A stretch of 64,000 bases of DNA from Gemmatimonadota bacterium. GTDB lineage: Bacteria; Gemmatimonadota; Gemmatimonadetes; Longimicrobiales; Gaopeijiaceae. The stretch spans positions 1-64,000 of the forward strand of contig JAJEBS010000247.1 in assembly GCA_022822425.1 (NCBI GenBank), written 5' to 3'. Below the pieces are notes generated by a model that was not told the DNA's origin, ran no database searches, and saw nothing but the letters and a program-made list of their open reading frames with translations. This document shows positions 41,536 to 51,350 of this stretch, one piece after another. Positions within the stretch are counted from its first letter, which is position 1. Each line of letters opens with the position of its first letter. A program made the translations under genes and the position numbers.

Positions 41536-43551
41536 CTAGAAGAGGTCGCGGAAGCGCCGGTTGAGGTCGAGAACGATCTCCCAGGAACCGCCGTTCAGGC
41601 CGCGCACCACATCGACCTGGACGAGATCCCAGCCGAGGGCGAGTCCCAGCCCGGCGGAGAAGCGGGTGATCCGGGACGGGTGGGCGTCCCACGCTTCCGG
41701 AACCTCGGCCGAGCCGAGCCGGGTGCGTCCGGCCGCGCCCACGCCGCGGAGCCGCAGCCATGGGCTGAGGAGTTGGCGGGAGCCTTCGACCCGGAGCAGC
41801 CAGAAGGCGTTGCCGGCCAGGGAGCGGTAGTCGTATCCGGGAAGGGTCTCGCGGCCTCCCAGGAGGTAGAGCGACTGCGACGGCGCGCCCCCGGACACGG
41901 CAGCGGCGTCCAGGGTCGAGCGGAGTGCCACGCCATGCTCGAGCCAGCGGCGGCCGGCGGCGAGACGCAGGGACGCCTCCCGGTAGGGGGCGCCGTCGAA
42001 GGCGGCCCAGGCGGCGCCTGCTTCCGCGAACAGGCGGTCGGGAGAGCCGAGCGACGCGGACAGCCGAACGGCGGTCAGGTCGCCTTCGTCGATGGCCCGC
42101 ACCGGACGCCAGCCGCCTGGCTCCCCGCCGGAGACGACACCCGCGCCCTGATGTCGTTCGTAGCGCACGTCGGCGCGCGCCGAGACCGGGCCGAAGGAGC
42201 GGGTTGCGCGGGCACGGGCGCCCGTCGCGAAGTAGGGGTCCGTCCAGTCGGTCTGGCGGAGCAGCGAAGAGAGGGTGTTCATGATCCGGCTGGACCCGGG
42301 CACCGGCCCGATGTCGCGCGGCTCGCGCAGGAAGACGTCGAAACCGACGGTGCTCGGTCGCTCGCGGTCCGGGTCCTCGAACACGGCGCTCACGCGACCC
42401 AGGGGACGGTCTCCGGCATGGGCGTAGCCCAGCAGGGTTCCGACCTGCAGGCGGTTGGTCGCGCGAAGGTTGAAGCCGCCCTGGGTAACCCAGCCCTCGG
42501 CACGGTTGTAGCGTACCGTTTCGGAGAGGGGCGGCATCGCGAGACGCAGGCGGCCGAGCCCGCTCAGGTATCGGCCGCGCACCAGCCGGTTCGCCTCGGC
42601 CTCGATGTCGATCAGTTCGGCGGTGGGGGCGAGCCCCTCCTCATCGACCTGGGCGTAGAGATCGCGCTCGAAGGGGAAGGCCAGCATCGGATCGGGGTTG
42701 CGCACGATCGGCGGCCCCATGAAGAACAGGTCGGGGAGATCGGCTTGGAATTCGTAGCCGGCGATTTCCCAGCGGCCCCGAATGACGCTGCCCACGGGAA
42801 GATCCAGGAACCGGAGTTTTCGCCGGATCTCGAGGCTCTGCCGGTGGGGGAGCCAGTACCGGCGATCCCAGAGGGCGTTCTCCAGCGACACACGGATGTA
42901 GTCGAGCTGCCGGTCGACGTAGGACGCGGGCGTGAACGTGAAGTTCATGCGCACGACCGCCGCCGTCTCCCGATCGAGAAAAAGGGTGCCCACGAAGCCG
43001 GGCTGGTCCGGATCGCGCGGCCGCACCTGCACCTCGTACACCCGGACGGGAGCGAGGCCGTCCCCGAAGGCCACCGTGATCGAGTCAGCCAGCAGGTACT
43101 CGTAGCGGGTGGCCGCGCCGGGAGCGAGGGGATGGATAACCGACGACACCTCGTCCCCGTCCCCGATCCTTATCACGTCGCCGAAGTTCTCCTGGATGAT
43201 GACCAGGTGGTCGAGGTGGTAGCGGATGTTGGTGGGCATCCGCCGGTCGTCGCGGCGACCGAGAATGTGCTGCCTGGTCAGGCCGGGCGCCTTCCAGTAC
43301 ACCCGCACCGCGAGCTGGTCGGTCTTGATCAGGTTGCGTTCCTCGCCGGCCTGACGGTCGAGGAAAAAATAGACGTAGCCGCGTGCGTCGGCCGTATACG
43401 CGCGAAGGCCGTCCATGGCGGCGGCCTGTCGGGTGGCGGTCCCCCGCTCGACGAGATCGAGCACCCGAAGATCGTCCCAGGAGGAAGCCTGCTGGGCCGA
43501 GGCGGGAAACGCGCCGGTGGCGAGGGCGAGCGCCAGACCGACAGTGCGCAT
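41536..43551 (-). CDS. Outer-membrane beta-barrel (surface-antigen-like) protein
   Basis: Signal peptide MRTVGLALALATGAFPASAQQ; C-terminal barrel with YLLGGRETLPGYDYRSLAGNAFWLLRVE and terminal NRRFRDLF. Confidence 0.75.
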   Translation of the reverse strand: MRTVGLALALATGAFPASAQQASSWDDLRVLDLVERGTATRQAAAMDGLRAYTADARGYVYFFLDRQAGEERNLIKTDQLAVRVYWKAPGLTRQHILGRRDDRRMPTNIRYHLDHLVIIQENFGDVIRIGDGDEVSSVIHPLAPGAATRYEYLLADSITVAFGDGLAPVRVYEVQVRPRDPDQPGFVGTLFLDRETAAVVRMNFTFTPASYVDRQLDYIRVSLENALWDRRYWLPHRQSLEIRRKLRFLDLPVGSVIRGRWEIAGYEFQADLPDLFFMGPPIVRNPDPMLAFPFERDLYAQVDEEGLAPTAELIDIEAEANRLVRGRYLSGLGRLRLAMPPLSETVRYNRAEGWVTQGGFNLRATNRLQVGTLLGYAHAGDRPLGRVSAVFEDPDRERPSTVGFDVFLREPRDIGPVPGSSRIMNTLSSLLRQTDWTDPYFATGARARATRSFGPVSARADVRYERHQGAGVVSGGEPGGWRPVRAIDEGDLTAVRLSASLGSPDRLFAEAGAAWAAFDGAPYREASLRLAAGRRWLEHGVALRSTLDAAAVSGGAPSQSLYLLGGRETLPGYDYRSLAGNAFWLLRVEGSRQLLSPWLRLRGVGAAGRTRLGSAEVPEAWDAHPSRITRFSAGLGLALGWDLVQVDVVRGLNGGSWEIVLDLNRRFRDLF

Positions 43552-43670
43552 GAGGAGGGGTATGTGCCTGCAGCCCTCGGAGGTGGGGTGCGGTCCGAGC
43601 CTGCGAGCGCGCCGGCGGCGGGATGCCGGAGGCGCAAACCAGCGAGGAATGTCCTGAACCGAAGACCGGG

Positions 43671-44531
43671 TCAGTTCGCGCTCCAGAAACCCGACAGCGA
43701 ATCCCCGTGCGGGCTGTCGCGAAGCTTCTCGAATGCGCGGTTGCGAATCTGGCGAATCCGTTCGCGCGTGACCCCCAGAAGCACGCCGATCTCCTCGAGC
43801 GTGCGCTCCTCGCCGTCGTCCAGGCCGTAGTAGAGGTAGAGGATCTTGCGTTCGCGTTCCGTCAGGTACTTCTCGAACATGTCCTCCATGAAGGCCCGGC
43901 GGGCCAGCGCCTCCACGTCCAGCTCGATGTCCGCGGCCTCCACGCCGGCAAAGCGTTCGCCGAAGCTCGAGCTGTCCCGGTCCCGGCGGTCGATGGGAGC
44001 GTCCAGGCTGAGTTCGGTCGCGGCCACCCGGCGCAGCGCGCGGATGGTCTCGACGGGCTCCTGCATCTCCTTGGCGATCTCCTGATCGGTGGGAGAACGG
44101 CCCAACTCCTGGGTCAGCGCGGTGTCGGTGCGCGCCAGCTTGGCGAGGTTGGAGTTCTGGTTGAGCGGGATGCGCACCGAACGGGTCTGTTCGGCCAGCG
44201 CCTGCAGGACGGTCTGCCGGATCCACCAGACCGCGTAGCTGATGAATTTGACCCCCTTGTCGGGGTCGAATTTCTTGACCGCCTTCAGCAGCCCCTCGTT
44301 GCCGATGCACACCAGTTCGGCCAGGCCGAGACCACGGCCCTGGTACTTCTTGACGTAGGAAATGACGAAGCGAAGGTTCGCCGTCACCAGCCGTTCGGCC
44401 GCTTCTATGTCCCCCGTCCGGGCACGCCGGGCCAGTTCGCGTTCTTCTTCGGGATCCCGGATCAAGGGGTACTTCTCTACGTCCTGAAGATATTGATCGA
44501 AGGAATCCAGACCACGGGAGGATGAGAACAT
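43671..44531 (-). CDS. rpoD: RNA polymerase sigma factor, RpoD/SigA type (286 aa, no region 1.1)
   Basis: ANLRFVISYVKKYQGRGLGLAELVCIGNEGLLKAVKKFDPDKGVKFISYAVWWIRQTVLQAL; ERTLEEIGVLLGVTRERIRQIRNRAFEKLR. Confidence 0.93.
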   Translation of the reverse strand: MFSSSRGLDSFDQYLQDVEKYPLIRDPEEERELARRARTGDIEAAERLVTANLRFVISYVKKYQGRGLGLAELVCIGNEGLLKAVKKFDPDKGVKFISYAVWWIRQTVLQALAEQTRSVRIPLNQNSNLAKLARTDTALTQELGRSPTDQEIAKEMQEPVETIRALRRVAATELSLDAPIDRRDRDSSSFGERFAGVEAADIELDVEALARRAFMEDMFEKYLTERERKILYLYYGLDDGEERTLEEIGVLLGVTRERIRQIRNRAFEKLRDSPHGDSLSGFWSAN

Positions 44532-44753
44532 CCAGTGCGCGCCTACCGGGGGTGGGGTCTACAAAACGGCGATGGCTGGCCCAGAAACAGCAAGTCAGGC
44601 AACATAACACCGCCGATCCTGACAGGTCTACCTCTTGATTCTCCGACAGGTCAGGACCCGGTTTTGTTGTGTCTCCGGACGCGGGGAGCCCGGATATGAG
44701 GTGATGGAACGCGTCCCCGCTCCCGGTGCTCGCACGGATTTACCTGCGCGTCG

Positions 44754-47700
44754 CTAGTGGAAAAATCGTCCTCTGCCCACGAATGCGCCCCCCGGAATCG
44801 CTCCCGGTCTTCCGGCCAGGCCGTCCAGCCAGTCGTTGAGGGAGTCGATGCGGTCGGCGATCACATGGATCACTCCCTGTTCCTTCTCCAGCCGGCCGCG
44901 GCAGACCATCAGCCGCGCGGTGAGCAGGGCGCGGCGGCAACGTTCCTGGACCGAGGGAAACACCACCAGGTTGGAGGATCCGGTCTCGTCTTCCAGGGTC
45001 ACGAACACGATCCTGCCCGCCGTACCCGGCCGCTGGCGGCACAGCACGATGCCGGCGACGGTGACGCGCGCCCCGGCGGGGACCTCCTCCAGGTGGCTGG
45101 CCGGGCACACCCCCCGGTCGGCCAGCCGCTCCCTCAGCAGGGCGGTGGGGTGCTGTTTGAGGGACAGCCCGGTGGAGCGATAATCGGCCACCACCTGCTC
45201 GCCGGCGGACAGGACGGGCAGGGCGGGTTCAGGGCGGGGCGGCTCCGCCTCCCCGGGCGGATCGAAGAGCGGCAGCGGCTCCACCTGGTCCAGGGAACGG
45301 ATCGACCAGGCGGCCTGGCGGCGGTCCAGCCCGGTTGAGGTGAAGGCATCCGCCCTGGCCAGACGCGTCAGAACGGCCGGACTGGTTCCCGCCCGCTGCC
45401 GCAGTTCGGCCGGGGAGCGATACCCTTCCTCCCGGGCCGTCACGATACGGGTGGCATCCTCTTCCCTCAGACCGCGGATCTGACGCAGCCCCAGCCGCAA
45501 CGCCATGCGGGGTGGCAGGCGCGGCGGCTCCAGGGTGCAGTCCCACTCCGAGTGGTTGACATCCACCGGGCGCACTTCCACCCCGTGCCTGCGCGCATCG
45601 CCCACGATCTGGGCAGGCGCGTAGAAGCCCATGGGCTGGCTGTTGAGGAGGGCGCAGGCGAAGACCTCCGGGTAGTGGTGCTTCAGCCACGAGGAGATGT
45701 AGACCAGGAGCGCGAAGCTGGCCGCGTGGCTCTCCGGGAAGCCGTAGTCGCCGAACCCCTCGATCTGCTTGAAGCAGCGCTCGGCGAACTCCAGCTCGTA
45801 CCCTTTCCCCACCATCCCATCCACGAATTTGTCGCGGAAGCGATGGATGGTGCCGTAGTTGCGGAAGCTGGCCATGGCCCGGCGCAGCTGGTCGGCCTCG
45901 GCCGGGCTGAACCCGGCCCCGACGATGGCGATCTTCATCGCCTGTTCCTGAAAGAGCGGCACGCCCAGCGTCTTCCCCAGCACCTCGCGCAGATCCTCCG
46001 AAGGATATTCCACCGGCTCGACGCCCCTGCGCCGGCGCAGGTAGGGGTGGACCATGTCCCCCTGGATAGGTCCCGGACGCACGATCGCCACCTCGATCAC
46101 CAGATCGTAGAAGGTGGCCGGCTTCAGCCGGGGGAGCATCGCCATCTGCGCCCGGCTCTCGATCTGGAACACGCCGATCGTGTCCGCCCGCTGGATCATC
46201 CGGTAGACTCCCGGGTCCTCCGCGGGCACGTCTCCCAGGGTGTGGCGGACGCCGTAGTGCGCTCGCAGCAACTCGAAGGAGCGCCGGATGCAGGAAAGCA
46301 TGCCGAGCCCCAGCACATCCACCTTGATGAGCCCCAGCGCCTCGAGATCATCCTTGTTCCACTCGATCACCGTGCGATCCTCCATGGCGGCGTTCTCGAT
46401 GGGGACGATCTCGCACAGCGGCCCGCGGGAAATGACGAACCCGCCCGTGTGCTGGGACAGATGGCGGGGGAAGCCCTGGAGTTCGCGGGCCAGCTCCAGG
46501 GTCAGGCGCAGCCGCCGGTCCTTCGGGTCGAAACCTTCCTCCCGGGCGCGTTCCTCGTCTACCGGCTTCGACCAGACCGAAGCCATGGAGAGCAGCCGGT
46601 CGACCGTATCCTTGCTCAGTCCCATGGCCTTGCCGGTGTCGCGCAACGCGCTGCGCACGCGGTAGGTCACCACCGTCGCGGCCAGCCCGGCCCGCTCCCG
46701 GCCGTACTTGCGGTAGATGTACTGGATGACCTCCTCGCGGCGCTCGTGCTCGAAGTCCACGTCGATGTCGGGTACTTCGCCCCGTTCTGCGGAGATGAAG
46801 CGCTCGAACAGCAGGTCGATGCGGTCCGGGTCGACCGATGTGATCTCCAGGCAGTAGCACACCGCCGAGTTGGCGGCCGAGCCACGCCCCTGGCACAGGA
46901 TGCCCATGCCGCGGGCGGTCCGGACGATGTCGGCCACGGTCAGGAAATAGGGGGCGAATTCCAGCTCTCCGATGAGCGCCAGCTCGTGTTCCAGCATCGC
47001 CCGCACCCTGGGAGGGATGCCCCCGGGATAGCGCCGGGCCGCGCCCTCCCATGTCAGAATCTCCAGCTCCCGCTGGGGCGTGCGGCCTTCGCCGACCACC
47101 TCCTCGGGGTATTCGTAGCGCAGCTCTCCGAGAGAGAAGCGGCAGCGTTCGGCGATCTCCACTGCATTGGCCAGGGCGCGGGGATGATCGCGGAAGAGCG
47201 CGGCCATTTCCGCGGGGGACTTGAGATGACGCTCGGCGTTGGCCGCCAGGCGCCAGCCGGCGGTGTCGATGGTGCAGCGTTCGCGGATGCAGGTGAGCAG
47301 GTCGTGGAGCCGACGCCGCTCAGGGATGTGCTGGTGCACGTCGCCGGTCGCGACCAGGGGCACGCGCTCCGTCTCCGAGAGGGATGCGAGAGCGGCCAGG
47401 CGGCGGACGTCGTTGCCCCGGTGGTTGTAGGTGGCGGCCAGGTAGAGAGGTGTGTCCAGCCGCTCCCGGTACCATGCCAGCCGTTCGGCGAAACCGGGAC
47501 CGGGCACCTCCGGCGGCAGGGCGACGAAGATCTGCTCTCCGGCCGCTTCCACGACATCCCCGCGCACGAGCCGGCACTCCCCCTTGGGGGCGCGTCTGCG
47601 CCCTCGGGTGATCAGGCGGGCCAGGCGGCCGTAGCCCTTCCTGGAGACGGGCAGGCAGAGCAGGGGTGGTCCGTCCTCGAAGTCGAGGCGGGCGCCGGGA

Positions 47701-47960
47701 ATGAAGCGCAGTTCGGTCTGCCGGGCGGCGTGATGGGCGCGCACGACTCCCGCCAGGGTGTTGCGGTCGGTGAGCGCCAGAGCGCGGTAGCCCAGCGCAT
47801 GCGCCCGCTCCACCAGTTCCTCGGGCTGGGAGGCGCCGCGCAGGAACGAGAAGTTGCTGGTGACCTGGAGTTCCGCGTAGCCGCCCTCCCGGGCCGCCGA
47901 GCTTCCCCCCACGCGACCGCCGGGGATGCGCGCCGCGGGATCGCCCCCGGCCGCGCTCAC
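44754..47960 (-). CDS. dnaE2: Error-prone DNA polymerase III alpha subunit DnaE2 (ImuC)
   Basis: PHP domain YAELQVTSNFSFLRGASQPEELVERAHALGYRALALTDRNTLAGVVRAH; VPDIDVDFEHERREEVIQYIYRKYGRERAGLAATVVTYR; operon with imuB and imuA. Confidence 0.96.
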   Translation of the reverse strand: MSAAGGDPAARIPGGRVGGSSAAREGGYAELQVTSNFSFLRGASQPEELVERAHALGYRALALTDRNTLAGVVRAHHAARQTELRFIPGARLDFEDGPPLLCLPVSRKGYGRLARLITRGRRRAPKGECRLVRGDVVEAAGEQIFVALPPEVPGPGFAERLAWYRERLDTPLYLAATYNHRGNDVRRLAALASLSETERVPLVATGDVHQHIPERRRLHDLLTCIRERCTIDTAGWRLAANAERHLKSPAEMAALFRDHPRALANAVEIAERCRFSLGELRYEYPEEVVGEGRTPQRELEILTWEGAARRYPGGIPPRVRAMLEHELALIGELEFAPYFLTVADIVRTARGMGILCQGRGSAANSAVCYCLEITSVDPDRIDLLFERFISAERGEVPDIDVDFEHERREEVIQYIYRKYGRERAGLAATVVTYRVRSALRDTGKAMGLSKDTVDRLLSMASVWSKPVDEERAREEGFDPKDRRLRLTLELARELQGFPRHLSQHTGGFVISRGPLCEIVPIENAAMEDRTVIEWNKDDLEALGLIKVDVLGLGMLSCIRRSFELLRAHYGVRHTLGDVPAEDPGVYRMIQRADTIGVFQIESRAQMAMLPRLKPATFYDLVIEVAIVRPGPIQGDMVHPYLRRRRGVEPVEYPSEDLREVLGKTLGVPLFQEQAMKIAIVGAGFSPAEADQLRRAMASFRNYGTIHRFRDKFVDGMVGKGYELEFAERCFKQIEGFGDYGFPESHAASFALLVYISSWLKHHYPEVFACALLNSQPMGFYAPAQIVGDARRHGVEVRPVDVNHSEWDCTLEPPRLPPRMALRLGLRQIRGLREEDATRIVTAREEGYRSPAELRQRAGTSPAVLTRLARADAFTSTGLDRRQAAWSIRSLDQVEPLPLFDPPGEAEPPRPEPALPVLSAGEQVVADYRSTGLSLKQHPTALLRERLADRGVCPASHLEEVPAGARVTVAGIVLCRQRPGTAGRIVFVTLEDETGSSNLVVFPSVQERCRRALLTARLMVCRGRLEKEQGVIHVIADRIDSLNDWLDGLAGRPGAIPGGAFVGRGRFFH

Positions 47961-49555
47961 GCGAAGAACCCGTGCAGGAACCAGCGCGGCGGAGAACCGG
48001 AGCCGTCGCCGGGGCGTTCACAATAGAGCCAGTAGCGCCGGCCTTCCTCATCTCCGGCCAGGTAGTAGTCGCGGGAAGGGGCGTCCCCCAGCCACCATTC
48101 GCACTCCAGCCGCTCGGGCCCCTCGGTCACGCGCAGCCGGTACCGCCGCCCGCGCCACCGGAAGAAGACCGGCGCGCCCGTTGGCGCCATCCCGCCGGAT
48201 TCGCGGGCGACGGCCTCCACCCGTTCCGGGGGAGACAGCAGGCGCACCGGCCGATGCCGTCCTTCCGGCCAGCCCGGGACGGGAACCTGCGGCGCGGCCA
48301 GAGGTTCACGCAGCTCGACCGCGCTCTCGGGCAGCCAGCTCTGGCGCGGGACCGGACAGGCGACGCTTTCGAACCCGAAGCGGTTCCCCAGCCGGTCGAG
48401 GAGGCCGGCCAGTTCTTCGCGGCCCGTCCCACCCTCTCCTCCGATCCATCCGCCGCAGCCCGCTGCTGCTGCTTCGGCCCGCGCGAACCAGTCCTCCTGC
48501 TCCTCCTCGACGACCTCGACCACTTCGGCGGACAACACCATCTCCTCGATGCCGAAACCCGGGTCGATCCGCTCCAGCTTCCCGGAGAGCAGGTTCATGA
48601 GGAGCCTTGAGCGGCGCAGGGGTCGGCTGGTACCCGCCACCAGAACCGAACGCGCTCCATCCCCTCGATGGCAGACGAGCCGCATGCGCCGCACGCCCTC
48701 GCCTGCCCGGCTCAGGTTCCGGCACAGATCCTCCAGCAGGGCTTCCACCGCCGCGTGGATGGCGTCCACTGTCGAGATCGGCTCCGCAAAGGCACGGCGG
48801 GCCTCGCGCGGAAGCGGAGGCGGAAGAGAGATGACCGGTTCCCGAGCGAAGCCGAGAGCCTGCTCCAGACGGCGGCGCGGGGCAGGGCCGAACCTCTTCG
48901 CCAGGGCTCCGGGGTCGAAGGGATAGAGGGCTCCGATCCTGTCCAGGCCGAAGGAAACCAGTGCCTCCACGACATCGGTATCGAGCCTGAGGGCGGCGAC
49001 GGGAAGCCGGGACAGTGCCTCCCTCACCTCGTCCGGACCCGCGGACCGGGGCACGATGGCCGGAGACTCCTCGCCGTGGCGGGCCAGCGCCCAGGCCGCC
49101 CCGGGCGTGCCGGCGAGCGCCAGCCGAGAGGTGAGCCCAAGCCCCCCCAACCCCGCTCCCAGCGCCGCCAGCAGCTCCTCCTCGCCGCCATGGAGATGCG
49201 TGCACCCCCCGACATCGAGGAAGAGCCCGTCCGCGCCGGCCGGCATGACCCGGGGGGTGAAGCCGTCCGCCCACCGGGCCAGCCGCTTCAGCGCATGGGC
49301 GTCGGCGGCGGGATCGGCGGGGTGGGCGATCACGTCGGGCGCGATGGCCCGCCCGTCGGCCAGCGGCATGCCCGGCGCCAGCCCCGCCCCCGCCGCGAGC
49401 GGGTTGACCGCCTCGATCATCAGCCGCCCCCGCTGCTCGCCGATGGTCACGAAGGGCCGGGTGCGCGCCTCGGGACAGCGCCAGGCCAGCCTCTCCACCG
49501 GCCACCAGGGGAACCAGGCGACAAGGATGCGGCGGGGGGTGAAAAGGACGCTCAT
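47957..49555 (-). CDS. imuB: ImuB, Y-family-polymerase-like mutasome protein
   Basis: LVAWFPWWPVERLAWRCPEARTRPFVTIGEQRGRLMIEAVNPLAAGAGLAPGMPLADGRAIAP; 4-bp overlap with dnaE2. Confidence 0.9.
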   Translation of the reverse strand: MSVLFTPRRILVAWFPWWPVERLAWRCPEARTRPFVTIGEQRGRLMIEAVNPLAAGAGLAPGMPLADGRAIAPDVIAHPADPAADAHALKRLARWADGFTPRVMPAGADGLFLDVGGCTHLHGGEEELLAALGAGLGGLGLTSRLALAGTPGAAWALARHGEESPAIVPRSAGPDEVREALSRLPVAALRLDTDVVEALVSFGLDRIGALYPFDPGALAKRFGPAPRRRLEQALGFAREPVISLPPPLPREARRAFAEPISTVDAIHAAVEALLEDLCRNLSRAGEGVRRMRLVCHRGDGARSVLVAGTSRPLRRSRLLMNLLSGKLERIDPGFGIEEMVLSAEVVEVVEEEQEDWFARAEAAAAGCGGWIGGEGGTGREELAGLLDRLGNRFGFESVACPVPRQSWLPESAVELREPLAAPQVPVPGWPEGRHRPVRLLSPPERVEAVARESGGMAPTGAPVFFRWRGRRYRLRVTEGPERLECEWWLGDAPSRDYYLAGDEEGRRYWLYCERPGDGSGSPPRWFLHGFFA

Positions 49556-49569
49556 GGGTTTCGGCCGGG

Positions 49570-50238
49570 TCAGCCGGCGCGGCGCGCAAGATCGCGGGCA
49601 GCCATCCCCACCACCCAACACCCCGGTCTTCCTCCCCGGCAGTGCACCACTTCCACGCGCCACCGGGTCAGCCCGGTCCCCGGAACGGTGGTGACCCGCC
49701 ACCGGCTGTCGGCCGTGGGTACCCTGACCCGGCCCGCTCCTCCTGCCCCGGCTTCAGGCCACAGCACCAGCCCGGGCACGCCCGAGCCTTCGGCGGCCAG
49801 CATCAGGCGCCGGGAGGCCGCCCGGTCGAGAGTGTCCAACTCCGCCACGACCCCCCTCAGGGCCCGGCAGCGCAGCGCCTCCTCCATGGCCCACAGCATG
49901 TCGGCCCGCCGCCGCAGCCTCGAAGCGACCAGCAACCGCCCCGGTTCGATCCCGTATCGGACCAGCCCCGGCAGATAGAGGTCATTCCCGCGCGCCAGCC
50001 ACAGGAGCGGCCCGCCGGCACGGGCCAGGAGGACGGCGCAGAAACCGGTCGCGGCTTCGTCCCCGCCGATCTCATGGACGCACCCCGCGCGCAGCCCGCC
50101 TCCGGGCAGGGCGCCATCGATTTCCGGGATGCCCAGCGGCAGGCACGCCGCCCCGGCTTCGCCCGGAATCTCGATCCGGCGGATCTCTTCGCGCAGCGCC
50201 TCCAGCGCTCGCCGCTTCGTCTTCGGCACGTGAGACAT
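49570..50238 (-). CDS. imuA: ImuA/RecA-like mutasome protein
   Basis: ALEALREEIRRIE...CLPLGIPEIDGALPGGGLRAGCVHEIGG; directly upstream of imuB. Confidence 0.88.
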   Translation of the reverse strand: MSHVPKTKRRALEALREEIRRIEIPGEAGAACLPLGIPEIDGALPGGGLRAGCVHEIGGDEAATGFCAVLLARAGGPLLWLARGNDLYLPGLVRYGIEPGRLLVASRLRRRADMLWAMEEALRCRALRGVVAELDTLDRAASRRLMLAAEGSGVPGLVLWPEAGAGGAGRVRVPTADSRWRVTTVPGTGLTRWRVEVVHCRGGRPGCWVVGMAARDLARRAG

Positions 50239-50246
50239 GGGCCGAC

Positions 50247-50276
50247 AAGATACCGAAGAAAAACCGTAAGTGTCAA
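50247..50276 (-). promoter_or_regulatory. Sigma70 promoter for imuA-imuB-dnaE2
   Basis: Minus strand: TTGACA (50276-50271) - 18 bp - TATCTT (50252-50247); -10 lies 8 bp from the imuA ATG. Confidence 0.6.
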
Positions 50277-50475
50277 ATGGCGGTTCCTTGCTCTCGAGCG
50301 CTCCAAAAACATGCAAATGGCGCGAAAAGCAGCATCAACACGACGGAAACGCGGGTCCGAACCATCCCATCCCGGAAAGGGTAGGATGACGTGTGGCAGG
50401 GTTCGTTCTCTTCTTCGCGTAATCGGACTACCGCGGAGGGAACGCCGCCAATCCCATTCTCAGGAGCTTCGGACA

Positions 50476-51153
50476 ATGTCCTCAAAGAAAAATCGTCAGC
50501 CGATATCCTTCGGACTCCTCCTCGTCCTGCTGCTCGTCCCGACCACCCTCGCGCTGACGGCCTGCGAAAGCTCTACAGAGCCGGACGGGGACCAGATGAC
50601 CCAGAACGAAGCCAACGCCCTCGTGCAGGGGCTGTACGGTGGAAGCCTTCTGTCCTACGGAGGGCTGCTTCTCCAGGCCGATCCGGAAATGCTCACGCTC
50701 GTTCCGCCTGGAGCGCCTCTTCCCCTGGAGGGTGCCGCTCCCTGCACCGGAGGCGGCGAAGCCGGGTTCTCGGGAAGTGCGACGATCTCCATAAACGAGG
50801 CTCAGGGTTCCATAGAGCTGGCGCTGGCGGGGACCCTGACCCCCAGCGGCTGCACGTTCACCGGCGGTGGCGCCACCTTCGTCCTGGACAGCGATCCGGG
50901 TCTGGCACAGACGGGCACCATCTTCATTTCACTGGAAGCCTTCAGCTTCTCGATCAACATCATGTCTACCGGTTCGTTCAGCTGGACGAGCGGGACCAGG
51001 TCGGGCAGCTGCGATCTCGACAACACCATCACCTCCGAAATATCGCTCATGGATGCCGCCCTCAGCGGCACCGTTCCGACCGCGATGATCACCGGCTCCG
51101 TATGCGGCCTCAGCGTCAACCGTGACATCGAACTGACTGCCATGACCTCCTGA
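50476..51153 (+). CDS. Hypothetical lipoprotein
   Basis: Lipobox LALTAC after an N-terminal hydrophobic stretch; 225 aa; no family recognised. Confidence 0.7.
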   Translation: MSSKKNRQPISFGLLLVLLLVPTTLALTACESSTEPDGDQMTQNEANALVQGLYGGSLLSYGGLLLQADPEMLTLVPPGAPLPLEGAAPCTGGGEAGFSGSATISINEAQGSIELALAGTLTPSGCTFTGGGATFVLDSDPGLAQTGTIFISLEAFSFSINIMSTGSFSWTSGTRSGSCDLDNTITSEISLMDAALSGTVPTAMITGSVCGLSVNRDIELTAMTS

Positions 51154-51267
51154 CGCGGACAAACCGCCGGGGACATCCCGACGGCTCGGCGGGTTTTCAC
51201 GTTTCCGCATCTGCAGGACGGGCCGACAGGCACCGTCGAGTCCCTTCCGGAGAAGTTCACTCGGGCC

Positions 51268-51297
51268 TTGCGATGATATATCGGTAATCGATATAAT
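51268..51297 (+). promoter_or_regulatory. Promoter with palindromic operator-like spacer
   Basis: TTGCGA - 18 bp - TATAAT; perfect palindrome TATATCG-GTAAT-CGATATA at 51277-51295 between/over the -35 and -10. Confidence 0.6.
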
Positions 51298-51350
51298 GTT
51301 GTCTGATATGACGGTGGCCGATATGTTGTCCCCGGGAGGAGGTTTCGGAA

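Noticed and set aside
41536-44610. 1024-aa minus-strand ORF fusing a sigma-factor-like region to an outer-membrane protein
   Set aside because: The upstream part is the sigma-factor gene read in the wrong frame; the real barrel gene has its own signal peptide and start at 43551.
50476-51153. Lipoprotein as part of the propeller-FGE operon
   Set aside because: It is separated from 51351 by about 200 bp that contains its own promoter and palindrome, so treated as an independent gene.
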